The notes beneath the pieces were generated by a model. The model did not search any database, had not been told where the DNA came from, and saw nothing but the letters and a program-made list of their open reading frames with translations. The position numbers and the translations under genes were made by a program. A DNA stretch of 64,000 nt from Chitinophaga cymbidii (GTDB lineage Bacteria > Bacteroidota > Bacteroidia > Chitinophagales > Chitinophagaceae): contig NZ_BKAU01000006.1 in NCBI RefSeq assembly GCF_007992715.1, positions 186,001 to 250,000 of the forward strand, given 5' to 3'. Numbering within the stretch: the first letter of the stretch is position 1; the number at the start of each line of letters is the position of its first letter. Shown here in pieces: positions 44,658 through 53,911 of the stretch.

Positions 44658-45335
44658 ATGAGATATCTGTTCATCTGGGCCGTGGCCCTGTGTTGCTCAA
44701 CGGCAACAATGGCGCAGGATTATCTGCAGAACGTGAAAACGGCCCTGCAGAAAACCTGGCCGCAGAATAAAACGGTTAACCTGGTCTTCCACGGTCATTC
44801 CGTGCCCTCCGGCTATTTCCGCACGCCGGACGTGCAAACGCTCTCGGCTTACCCGCAGCTGGTGCTGAAAGCTCTCAAGGCAAAGTATCCCAACGCCGTC
44901 ATCAACGTGATCGTCACCGCGATCGGCGGAGAGAACGCCGTACAGGGCGCCGCCCGCTTCCGCAAGACCGTGCTCAATCACCAGCCGGACGTATTGTTCA
45001 TCGACTATGCGCTGAACGACAGGAGAGTGGGGCTGGAAAAGGCGAAAGCGGCATGGGAGAAGATGATCAGACAGGCGTTGAAGAAGAAGATAAAGGTAGT
45101 GCTGCTGACGCCTTCACCGGACATCAGCGGGGCATGGGACCAGCCGGACAATGAGCTGGCCCAGCATGCCGCACAGATCCGCGCGCTGGCGGAAAAATAT
45201 CACACCGGCCTGGTGGACAGTTACGCAATATTTTCAGCACAAAAGGATGTAAAACCGCTGATGGCGCAAAGCAATCACCCGAATGAAAAAGGGCACCAGC
45301 TGATCGCGGACGGCATCCTGCAATGGTTTTTCTAA
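44658..45335 (+). CDS. SGNH-fold hydrolase with Gly-His-Ser at the nucleophile block
   Basis: The 225-residue secreted protein (signal 1-19) has the SGNH blocks: HGHSVPSGYF (Ser47), AIGGEN (Gly90-91), YALNDRR (Asn120) and NHPNEKGH near 205-212 with the catalytic His. Block I reads GHS instead of the usual GDS, which is rare in classic GDSL esterases. It probably deacetylates or de-esterifies the glycan so that the other enzymes can act. It starts 13 bp after the GH30 gene. Confidence 0.85.
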   Translation: MRYLFIWAVALCCSTATMAQDYLQNVKTALQKTWPQNKTVNLVFHGHSVPSGYFRTPDVQTLSAYPQLVLKALKAKYPNAVINVIVTAIGGENAVQGAARFRKTVLNHQPDVLFIDYALNDRRVGLEKAKAAWEKMIRQALKKKIKVVLLTPSPDISGAWDQPDNELAQHAAQIRALAEKYHTGLVDSYAIFSAQKDVKPLMAQSNHPNEKGHQLIADGILQWFF

Positions 45336-45344
45336 AAAGTTATC

Positions 45345-46682
45345 ATGGCTCACAAGTTCAATTATTCATTCATCACTGGTATTTCGTTTATCTCCGCATT
45401 GGGCGGCTATCTCTTCGGCTTCGACTTTGCCGTGATCTCCGGCGCGCTGCCGTTCCTGCGCCAGACATTTGAGTTGAGCGCATGGTGGGAAGGCTTTCTC
45501 ACAGGCTCCCTGGCGCTGGGGTGCATGGTCGGCTGCCTGACCGCCGGTAAAATGGCGGACCGTTACGGACGCAAGCCCGGCCTGATGCTGGCGGCGCTCA
45601 TCTTTACATTGTCGTCGTTAGGCATGGCCTGGTCTTCCGGGTTCACCATGTTCGTGATCATGCGCTTTGCCGCGGGGATCGGCGTAGGCATGGCCTCTAT
45701 CCTCAGCCCGCTGTACATCGCGGAGATATCGCCGGCGCATATGCGTGGCCGGAACGTGTCCATCAACCAGCTCACCATCGTGATCGGCATCCTCGTGACC
45801 AATCTCGTGAACTACACGCTGGCGGACAAGGGGGACGATGCCTGGCGATGGATGTTCGGCCTGGGCGCGGTGCCCTCCATGATATTCCTGATAGGCGTAG
45901 CCTGGCTGCCCGAAAGCCCGCGCTGGCTGGTGGGCAAAGGAAGATTGCAGCAGGCGGAGCAAACGCTCCGCAGGATTGGCGATGAAGGCTTTGTGAAAAG
46001 CACCTTCAGCGATATTGAAACCTCCCTGAAAGGCGTTACCCGCCAGTCCTACAAAGCTGTCTTCGAAAAAGCCGTACGCCCCGCCGTGATCATCGGCATC
46101 ACGCTCGCGGTATTCCAGCAGCTTTGCGGCATCAACATCGTATTCAATTATACCTCCACCATATTCGCATCCGTGGGAGCGGACCTGGACAGCCAGTTGT
46201 TCGAGACCATTTCCATCGGCATCGTAAACCTCGTGTTCACCCTGGTGGCCATGTGGCAGGTGGACAAGCTGGGACGGCGCCCGCTGATGCTCATCGGCTC
46301 GCTGGGGCTTTCCATCGTGTACATCGTACTGGCGTTCCTGTTAAAGAACCAGGCAGACACCGGCTGGATCTCCCTGTTCGTGCTGCTCGCCATCGCCATG
46401 TACGCCACCTCCCTCGCACCCGTTACCTGGGTGCTGATAGCAGAGATATTTCCCAACAAGATCAGGGGCATCGCGTCTTCCATTGCGGTGGTGTCCTTAT
46501 GGGGCGCATATTTCATCCTTGTGTTCACTTTCCCCGTGCTGGCTGAACAGCTTGGCACGTACGGACCTTTCTACCTGTACGCGGGCATCTGCCTGCTCGG
46601 GTTCCTGTTCGTCCGCAGTAAAGTGAAAGAAACCAAGGGGCAGACATTGGAACAACTCGAACATCATTTAACTGGACATTAA
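45345..46682 (+). CDS. MFS sugar porter (sugar:H+ symporter family)
   Basis: The 445-residue protein has 12 membrane helices and the full sugar-porter signature: GYLFGFDFAVISGALPFL in helix 1, DRYGRKPGL after helix 2, PESPRWLVGKGR before the central loop, QQLCGINIVFNYT in helix 7 and KETKGQTLEQLE at the end. It moves mono- or disaccharides into the cytoplasm. Its place between the esterase and DUF5107 genes makes it the inner-membrane importer of the locus. Confidence 0.95.
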   Translation: MAHKFNYSFITGISFISALGGYLFGFDFAVISGALPFLRQTFELSAWWEGFLTGSLALGCMVGCLTAGKMADRYGRKPGLMLAALIFTLSSLGMAWSSGFTMFVIMRFAAGIGVGMASILSPLYIAEISPAHMRGRNVSINQLTIVIGILVTNLVNYTLADKGDDAWRWMFGLGAVPSMIFLIGVAWLPESPRWLVGKGRLQQAEQTLRRIGDEGFVKSTFSDIETSLKGVTRQSYKAVFEKAVRPAVIIGITLAVFQQLCGINIVFNYTSTIFASVGADLDSQLFETISIGIVNLVFTLVAMWQVDKLGRRPLMLIGSLGLSIVYIVLAFLLKNQADTGWISLFVLLAIAMYATSLAPVTWVLIAEIFPNKIRGIASSIAVVSLWGAYFILVFTFPVLAEQLGTYGPFYLYAGICLLGFLFVRSKVKETKGQTLEQLEHHLTGH

Positions 46683-46696
46683 ACAAACTTTATGCT

Positions 46697-49600
46697 ATGA
46701 GCGATTTTTCCGTGAAGGTTTGGGAAGAGAAGATCAGCATCCCGACATACGGCGTGGGCAAGCCCGATAAAAACCCTATGTTCTTCGAAAAAAGAGTGTA
46801 CCAGGGCAGCAGCGGCGTCGTATATCCTAACCCCGTCATCGAGAAGATCTTTGACGAAAAGAAAGAGGAAACCTACCAGGCCGTGTTCCTGGAAAACCGT
46901 TACCTGAAGATCATGATCCTGCCGCAGCTTGGCGGCCGTGTGCAAATGGCGTACGACAAGATCGGCCAGCGGCACTTCATCTACTACAACCAGGTGATCA
47001 AACCCGCCCTGGTGGGATTGTGCGGCCCCTGGATCTCCGGCGGCATTGAATTTAACTGGCCGCAGCACCACCGCCCGAGCACCTTCGATCCGGTAGATCA
47101 TACCATTGAAGAGCACAGCGACGGCAGCAAGACCATCTGGGTGAACGAGGTGGAGCGCATGTTCCACACGAAAGGCATGGCGGGCTTTACCCTGCATCCT
47201 GATAAAGCATATCTTGAAATAAAAGGCAAGCTGTACAACCGTACGCCGCTGCCGCAAACCTTCCTCTGGTGGGCCAACCCCGCCGTGAAGGTAAACGATC
47301 ACTACCAGTCCGTTTTCCCGCCGGATGTGAATGCCGTATTCGATCACGGCAAACGCGACGTATCGGATTTTCCGATCGCTACCGGCACGTATTATAAAGT
47401 AGATTATGCGCCGGGAACAGACATCTCGCGCTACAAGAACATCCCGGTGCCAACTTCGTATATGGCTATCCGTTCGGATTATGATTTTGTAGGGGGATAT
47501 GAGAACGATACGCAGGCCGGCCTGCTGCATGTGGCGAATCACCACATCTCACCCGGCAAGAAGCAATGGACCTGGGGGCACAGCGATTTCGGAAAGGCGT
47601 GGGACAAGAACCTCACCGATGAAGACGGCCCTTACATCGAGCTGATGACCGGCGTATTTACCGACAACCAGCCCGATTTCAGCTGGCTGATGCCTTATGA
47701 AGAAAAGTCCTTTACACAATATTTCATGCCTTACCGCGAGCTGGGCGTCGTGAAAAACGCCAACCGGGACGTCCTGCTGTATATCAACGTGGACGGTAAG
47801 AAAGCCCAGCTGAAAGTATTCGCCACTTCCGTGCAGCATGGTAACATCCTGGAGCTGCATGTGAAAGGAAAAAAAGTTTTTACCGACCGTTTCGACATAT
47901 CGCCTGAAACCGTATATGCAAAACAGGCAGATTTGCAAGCCGCCTGCAGGGAAGAAGATATCCTGCTCATCATCAAAAGGCCGGACGGCAGCGAGCTGAT
48001 CCGTTACGAGCCATCCACGGACAGGAAGAACGAAATTCCCGATCCCGCCAGCGCCGCGCTGGACCCGCGGGAAGTGGAGAACAACGAACAGCTCTATCTC
48101 ACCGGCCTGCACCTGGAACAGTACCGCCATGCCACCTACAACCCGGTGGATTATTACGAAGAGGCGTTGCGCCGCGATCCGCGCGACATCCGCAACAACA
48201 ACGCCCTCGGCGTGTGGTACCTCCGCAGAGGCCAGTTTGAGAAAAGCGAACAATATTTCCGGAAAGCCATCGAAACACTGACGGCGCGCAACCCGAACCC
48301 CTACAACGGCGAACCGCTGTACAACCTCGGGCTTTGCCTGCAAATGCAGGACAAACCGGATGAAGCATACGAACATTTTTACAAGGCCACCTGGAACAGC
48401 GCCTGGCAGGACAGTGCGTATTTTTCCCTTGCACAGATCAACGCTGGCAAGGGCCGGTATGAGGAGGCGCTGGAACAGGTGAACTGGTCGATTGACAGGA
48501 ATGCGCGGAACAGCAGGGCATGGTCGCTCAAAGCGCTCATCCTCCGCAAATCCGGTCGAAATGAAGAAGCAGAGCAGGTTTGCCGGGAAGCTATCAGGCG
48601 GGATATTTTCAATTTGTCCGCTTACTACGAACTGCATTTCGCTGAACCCGCAGCCCTGGATACGCTGCAACGCCTCGCGCGCAACAACGAGCAGAACTTT
48701 ATGTCCTACGCGATAGACTATGCCGCGGCAGGCGCTTATAACGAAGGCATTGCGCTGCTGCAAATGCTGCCGCAGGCATCGCCGATGGTGTACTATTATC
48801 TCGGCTGGTTCCATCACCGTTCTGGCGACAAGGCCGCTGCCAAATCCTTCTTCCGGCAGGGTGCAAAAGCCGATGCGGGTTATTGCTTCCCGAACAGGAT
48901 GGAAGATGTGGCCGTCTTGAAAATGGCAACGGACATCAACCCGGAAGACGGCAAAGCGCCGTACTACCTCGGATGTTTATGGTACGATAAAAGGCAGTAC
49001 CGCGACGCGATCGCCATGTGGGAGCTGTCCGCGGACCGGGATGATAGATTCCCCACGCTGTTCAGGAACCTCGGCATTGCCGCTTTCAACAAGCTGAAAG
49101 ATCCGGAACGCGCGCTGGTCTGCTTTGAAAAAGCATTCGAGCTGGACCCGTCAGACGCCAGGGTGCTCATGGAACTGGACCAGCTCCATAAGCGCCTGAA
49201 CACAGCACCGGAAAAACGCCTGGCGCTGCTGGAAAAACATCCCTCCGTAGTAGACTGGCGCGATGATCTCTATCTTGAACGCGCCGCGATCTACAATTTC
49301 CTCGGCCAGCATGAAAAAGCCTACAGCCTCATCATGGAACGGAAGTTCCACCCTTGGGAAGGCGGCGAAGGCAAGGTGTCCGGGCAATACATCTACAGCC
49401 TCGTGGCCATGGCCCGCCGGCATATTCATGATGGCCGCTACCAGGAAGCCATTCCGTTGCTGGAAAATGCGCAGGTGTACCCAGACAACCTGGGTGAAGG
49501 CAAGCTGTTCGGCGCGAAGGAAAACGATATTTTCTACTGGCTTGGTGTGGCCTATGAAGGCTTGCAGCAGGAAGCAAAAGCGAAGGAATATTTCCGGAAA

Positions 49601-50002
49601 GCCACAGACGGCCTGTCCGAACTCGCCGCCGCGATGTATTATAACGATCAGCCACCGGACAAGATATTCTACCAGGGGCTGGCATGGGCGGCCCTCGGGG
49701 AGCAGGAAAAGGCGGCAGCCGTTTTCAAAAAGCTCGTCGATTACGGCAAAGCGCATCAGCAGGACAAGGTGAAGATCGATTATTTTGCCGTGTCGCTGCC
49801 CGATCTGCTGATATTTGAAGATGATCTGAGCGTGCGGAATGCGATGCATTGCACGTATATGACAGGATTGGGATATATTGGAATGCAGGAAACTGCGGAT
49901 GCGGAAGCCGCCTTCAGAAGTGTATTGCAGCAAGACATGCACTTCGGCGCGCAGACGCACCTGCAGATGATACGCGAACTACCGGAACTGGTTACACGAT
50001 AA
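46697..50002 (+). CDS. DUF5107 domain protein with C-terminal TPR repeats
   Basis: The 1101-residue protein has no signal peptide. It starts with a DUF5107 region (about 30-330; LGGRVQMAYDKIGQRHFIYYNQV, FNWPQHHRPSTFDP) that resembles galactose-mutarotase-type beta-sandwich folds, followed by about fifteen TPR-like helix pairs (about 450-1090; YNLGLCLQMQDKPDEAYEHFYKA). It is common in sugar-utilisation loci of several phyla, and its activity is unknown. Its cytoplasmic location fits processing of imported sugar or a regulatory role. GH2 follows 2 bp downstream. Confidence 0.9.
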   Translation: MSDFSVKVWEEKISIPTYGVGKPDKNPMFFEKRVYQGSSGVVYPNPVIEKIFDEKKEETYQAVFLENRYLKIMILPQLGGRVQMAYDKIGQRHFIYYNQVIKPALVGLCGPWISGGIEFNWPQHHRPSTFDPVDHTIEEHSDGSKTIWVNEVERMFHTKGMAGFTLHPDKAYLEIKGKLYNRTPLPQTFLWWANPAVKVNDHYQSVFPPDVNAVFDHGKRDVSDFPIATGTYYKVDYAPGTDISRYKNIPVPTSYMAIRSDYDFVGGYENDTQAGLLHVANHHISPGKKQWTWGHSDFGKAWDKNLTDEDGPYIELMTGVFTDNQPDFSWLMPYEEKSFTQYFMPYRELGVVKNANRDVLLYINVDGKKAQLKVFATSVQHGNILELHVKGKKVFTDRFDISPETVYAKQADLQAACREEDILLIIKRPDGSELIRYEPSTDRKNEIPDPASAALDPREVENNEQLYLTGLHLEQYRHATYNPVDYYEEALRRDPRDIRNNNALGVWYLRRGQFEKSEQYFRKAIETLTARNPNPYNGEPLYNLGLCLQMQDKPDEAYEHFYKATWNSAWQDSAYFSLAQINAGKGRYEEALEQVNWSIDRNARNSRAWSLKALILRKSGRNEEAEQVCREAIRRDIFNLSAYYELHFAEPAALDTLQRLARNNEQNFMSYAIDYAAAGAYNEGIALLQMLPQASPMVYYYLGWFHHRSGDKAAAKSFFRQGAKADAGYCFPNRMEDVAVLKMATDINPEDGKAPYYLGCLWYDKRQYRDAIAMWELSADRDDRFPTLFRNLGIAAFNKLKDPERALVCFEKAFELDPSDARVLMELDQLHKRLNTAPEKRLALLEKHPSVVDWRDDLYLERAAIYNFLGQHEKAYSLIMERKFHPWEGGEGKVSGQYIYSLVAMARRHIHDGRYQEAIPLLENAQVYPDNLGEGKLFGAKENDIFYWLGVAYEGLQQEAKAKEYFRKATDGLSELAAAMYYNDQPPDKIFYQGLAWAALGEQEKAAAVFKKLVDYGKAHQQDKVKIDYFAVSLPDLLIFEDDLSVRNAMHCTYMTGLGYIGMQETADAEAAFRSVLQQDMHFGAQTHLQMIRELPELVTR

Positions 50003-50004
50003 AA

Positions 50005-52740
50005 ATGAAACTCATGCGTTTAAAACTGATAACGGCCGCACTGCTCCTTTTTGTAATGTCCGCTTCGGCGCAGACGATCTCTCTCGCCGGACGCTGGCAG
50101 TACAAGCTGGACCCGCAGGACGCCGGCATACAACAGGAATGGTTCAGACAGGACTTTACGAACAGCATTTCGCTGCCCGGCACGCTGGATGACGCCGGCG
50201 TGGGTACGCCCACGTCACTGACAGACGACGCCATTAACAAGGAAGTATTGCTGATGCTCACGCGGAAGCATGCCTACATCGGCGCAGCCTGGTACAGCAA
50301 GGAAATACAGATACCGGCGGGCTGGAAAGGGAAGCACATCGAGCTTTTGCTGGAAAGAGTGATCTGGGATACCCGTATCTGGGTAGACGGACAGGAAGCC
50401 GGCATGCGGGAAAGCCTTATCGCGCCACACCGTTATACGCTCAGCCAACTGCTCACGCCTGGTAAACACAAGCTCGTGGTCCGCATCGATAACCGCAAGC
50501 GTTATGATATGAGTACCCGCAACATGGCGCATGCCTGGACCAACGGTACGCAGATCATCTGGAACGGCGTGATCGGCCGGATGCAGCTCACCGCCCGCGA
50601 CCCCTTGCACGTGGCGCAGCTGCAGGTCTATCCCGATGTGGAGAACAGCTCCGCCAAGGCAGTCGTATCGCTGGAAAACACTTCCGGCAATGCAAGGAAC
50701 ATACGTCTGAAAGTGCGTGTAGCCGGCAGCGATAAAAAAGAAGTTTTTTCGAAAGAAATATCCGTGAACGCGCCCGCAGGCAGTTCCACGCAGGAGATAG
50801 ATATTCCGCTGCAAAACGCAAAGCTGTGGGACGAGTTCCATCCGTTCCTGTACACACTTACCGCTACACTGGCAGACGGTGCGGCGGGTACGCGCAGCAC
50901 CACCTTCGGCATGCGTGCGCTGAGCAATGATAACGGCATGCTGCAGGTGAATGGCCGCCGCATATTTTTACGCGGTACGCTGGAATGCAACATCTTCCCG
51001 CTGAAAGGGTATCCTCCCATGCAGCATGAAGGCTGGATAAAAGTGTTCTCCGCGGCAAAGGCTTACGGGCTGAACCATCTTCGTTTCCATTCCTGGTGCC
51101 CGCCGGAAGCCGCGTTCGCGGTAGCCGATTCCATGGGCTTCTACCTGCAGGTGGAGCTGCCTTTCTGGAACAAGAACGCCGGAAAGCCCGCGCCAATGAA
51201 CGCATGGCTGGAAGCGGAAGCGCAGCAGATCATTCAGGAATACGGGAATCATCCTTCTTTCTGTTTCTGGTCGATGGGGAACGAGCTGGAAGGCGATTTC
51301 GGCTGGCTGTCAGGTATGGTAACGCATCTCAAAAAGCAGGACCCGCGCCATCTTTATACCACCACGACCTTTTCTTTCCAGAAAGATCATGGCCGCTGGC
51401 CGGAGCCGGTGGATGATTTCTTCATCACCCAGTATACCACCCAAGGATGGGTGCGCGGCCAGGGCATCTTCAATACGATCGCGCCTGACTTCGTGACCGA
51501 CTATACGAAAGCGATCGACGGCATGCCAGTGCCCATCATCACCCACGAGATCGGCCAGTATTCCGTATATCCGAATATGGACGAGATCAAAAAGTACACT
51601 GGTGTGCTGGACCCGCTGAACCTGAAAGCCATCCGCAAGGACCTCGAAAGAAAAGGGCTGTTGCCGCTGGCAAAGCAATACCTGCTCGCCAGCGGAAAGT
51701 TCGCGGCCAACCTGTATAAGGAGGAAATTGAAAGAGCGCTGAAAACTAAGGGCATGAGCGGATTCCAGCTGCTGGACCTCCATGATTTTCCCGGACAAGG
51801 CACCGCGCTGATCGGGATACTCGATGCGTTCTGGGACAGTAAAGGGCTTGTAACAGCGGCGCAGCACCGCAGCTATTGCGGGCCCGTAGTGCCGCTGATC
51901 CGCTTTGATAAAGCGACTTATACCAATAAGGAAACCTTTACCGCCGCCGCGGAAGTCGCCAACTTCAGCAACGCCGCACTGCGGAATAGCACGCCGGTAT
52001 GGAGCATCCGCAACCAGGCGGGCAAGCAGCTTGCCGGCGGAGAACTGCAGCCGCAGGACATTGCTACCGGTAACGGACAAACGCTCGGTACGTTTTCCTT
52101 TGATCTGAAAGACATCAAAGCGGCCACGGAGCTGACCGTAACGCTGTCCCTCAAAGGCACCGGCCACCAGAACCGCTGGAACATCTGGGTATATCCCGAA
52201 ACGGTAGCGGCAACAGGCGCAACGTTCACCCGCTCGCTGGATGAAGCGCTGCAACTGCTGGAACGGGGCAAAACCGTGCTCCTGAATCCTGACACCGCCA
52301 CCTTGAAAGGCGTGGAAGGCCGCTTTGCGCCGGTGTTCTGGAGCCCCGTGCATTTCCCCGACCAGCCGGGCACCATGGGTATTCTCTGTGATCCGAAGCA
52401 CCCGGCATTCCGGCACTTCCCCACAGCATTTTACAGCAACTGGCAGTGGTGGGACCTCATCACATCGTCCAAAACCATGATCATCGATTCTCTGCCGAAG
52501 ATGACACCGGTGGTGCGTGTGATCGATAATTTCTTCAAGAACCGTAAAATGGCGAACGTCATCGAAGCGAAAGTAGGCAAAGGCAAACTGATCCTTACTT
52601 CCATCGACCTGGCCCGTGATCTTGAAAAAAGACCGGCCGCCCGTCAGCTGCGCTACAGCCTTGAAAAGTACATCACCGGGAAGGACTTCCGTCCCGCTGT
52701 GAGCCTGACGGAAGCGCAGCTTCGCCAATTGCTGAAATAA
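50005..52740 (+). CDS. Glycoside hydrolase family 2
   Basis: The ATG at 50005 (MKLMRLKLITAALLLF) gives a proper signal peptide; the longer frame from 49849 runs inside the DUF5107 gene. The 911-residue protein has the GH2 sugar-binding jelly roll (about 25-200), an immunoglobulin-like domain (about 200-305) and a TIM barrel (about 310-600) with acid/base Glu427 in WSMGNELEG and nucleophile Glu515 in ITHEIGQYS. A further C-terminal domain of about 300 residues is present. It probably trims beta-linked galactose, glucuronic acid or mannose from the oligosaccharides; the specificity cannot be assigned. Confidence 0.9.
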   Translation: MKLMRLKLITAALLLFVMSASAQTISLAGRWQYKLDPQDAGIQQEWFRQDFTNSISLPGTLDDAGVGTPTSLTDDAINKEVLLMLTRKHAYIGAAWYSKEIQIPAGWKGKHIELLLERVIWDTRIWVDGQEAGMRESLIAPHRYTLSQLLTPGKHKLVVRIDNRKRYDMSTRNMAHAWTNGTQIIWNGVIGRMQLTARDPLHVAQLQVYPDVENSSAKAVVSLENTSGNARNIRLKVRVAGSDKKEVFSKEISVNAPAGSSTQEIDIPLQNAKLWDEFHPFLYTLTATLADGAAGTRSTTFGMRALSNDNGMLQVNGRRIFLRGTLECNIFPLKGYPPMQHEGWIKVFSAAKAYGLNHLRFHSWCPPEAAFAVADSMGFYLQVELPFWNKNAGKPAPMNAWLEAEAQQIIQEYGNHPSFCFWSMGNELEGDFGWLSGMVTHLKKQDPRHLYTTTTFSFQKDHGRWPEPVDDFFITQYTTQGWVRGQGIFNTIAPDFVTDYTKAIDGMPVPIITHEIGQYSVYPNMDEIKKYTGVLDPLNLKAIRKDLERKGLLPLAKQYLLASGKFAANLYKEEIERALKTKGMSGFQLLDLHDFPGQGTALIGILDAFWDSKGLVTAAQHRSYCGPVVPLIRFDKATYTNKETFTAAAEVANFSNAALRNSTPVWSIRNQAGKQLAGGELQPQDIATGNGQTLGTFSFDLKDIKAATELTVTLSLKGTGHQNRWNIWVYPETVAATGATFTRSLDEALQLLERGKTVLLNPDTATLKGVEGRFAPVFWSPVHFPDQPGTMGILCDPKHPAFRHFPTAFYSNWQWWDLITSSKTMIIDSLPKMTPVVRVIDNFFKNRKMANVIEAKVGKGKLILTSIDLARDLEKRPAARQLRYSLEKYITGKDFRPAVSLTEAQLRQLLK

Positions 52741-52749
52741 AACGATCGC

Positions 52750-53898
52750 ATGACCGCAAGATTATATTTACCGCTCTGCCTGCTGCTGATCACACTTTCA
52801 GCAGCAGGCCAGAACGCGGAGCAACTGCTTCGCCGCGCGGCAGAGAATTATCACTACCTCGCGAAACAGTTGCCGGCAGACCGTTTCCCGGTTACCTACT
52901 ACGCTCAATCCAGCAAGTGGGTCACCAGCGGCTCGGAGCCCTGGGTGGGCGGCTTCTATCCCGGCACATTGCTCTACCTGTTCGAAGCCACGCACGATTC
53001 TTCCCTTTACAGGGAAGCGGTGGCGAAGATGAAAGTGCTGGAAAAAGAGAAATTCAACACCTCCACGCACGACCTCGGGTTCATGATGTACAACTCCTTC
53101 GGCAACGCCGCGCGGATCGCGCCGGAACCATCTTATAAGGAGATCATCGTTACCAGCGCAAAATCCCTCGCCAGCCGGTTCTCCGAAAAAACAGGATGCA
53201 TCCGCTCCTGGGATTCCGGTCCCACGCAATTCATGGTCATTATCGACAACATGGTGAACCTTGAGCTGCTCTTCGCCGCCACGCGGTTGACCGGCGATTC
53301 ATCGTTCTATAAAATAGCGGTGACACACGCCAACACTACCATGAAACACCACTTCAGGCCGGATTACAGCTCTTATCACCTGGTGATCTACGATCCGCAA
53401 ACAGGCAAAGTGCAGAAGAAGCAAACGGTGCAGGGCGCGGCGGATGAATCCGCCTGGGCGAGGGGCCAGGCCTGGGGATTGTACGGCTACACGGTGATGT
53501 ACCGCGAAACCGGCGACAAGCAATACCTCACACAGGCGGAACATATCGCGGCATACATGCTGCGGCACCTGCCGCCGGACCATGTGTTCTACTGGGACTT
53601 CCAGGCGCCCGGCATTCCCGATGCCGTACGGGACGCCTCCGCTACCTCAATTACGGCTTCTGCACTGCTTGAGCTGGCAAAATATGTAAAAAGAAAACCC
53701 GCTAAAAAGTATCTTGGAGCGGCAAAGAACATGCTGCAAGCCCTCTCGTCACCGGAATACTTTGCCGGAACGCAGGAAAGCGGCGGGTTCATATTAAAGC
53801 ATGGCGTGGGCAATCATCCCCGCAATGCAGACATCGACGTGCCGCTGATCTATGCGGATTACTACTACGTAGAAGCATTGATGCGGTTACGGAAATAA
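52750..53898 (+). CDS. GH88 unsaturated glucuronyl hydrolase
   Basis: The 382-residue protein has a signal peptide (1-20) and an (alpha/alpha)6 barrel. The two catalytic acids of the family fit: Asp108 in THDLGFMMY and Asp166 in IIDNMVNLELL, with ADESAWARGQAWGLYG as a further hallmark (about 235-250). It removes 4,5-unsaturated uronic acids from lyase products. The PL8 lyase gene that starts 13 bp downstream would create such ends, so the two enzymes act in sequence. Confidence 0.95.
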   Translation: MTARLYLPLCLLLITLSAAGQNAEQLLRRAAENYHYLAKQLPADRFPVTYYAQSSKWVTSGSEPWVGGFYPGTLLYLFEATHDSSLYREAVAKMKVLEKEKFNTSTHDLGFMMYNSFGNAARIAPEPSYKEIIVTSAKSLASRFSEKTGCIRSWDSGPTQFMVIIDNMVNLELLFAATRLTGDSSFYKIAVTHANTTMKHHFRPDYSSYHLVIYDPQTGKVQKKQTVQGAADESAWARGQAWGLYGYTVMYRETGDKQYLTQAEHIAAYMLRHLPPDHVFYWDFQAPGIPDAVRDASATSITASALLELAKYVKRKPAKKYLGAAKNMLQALSSPEYFAGTQESGGFILKHGVGNHPRNADIDVPLIYADYYYVEALMRLRK

Positions 53899-53911
53899 CA
53901 AAACCGATCGT

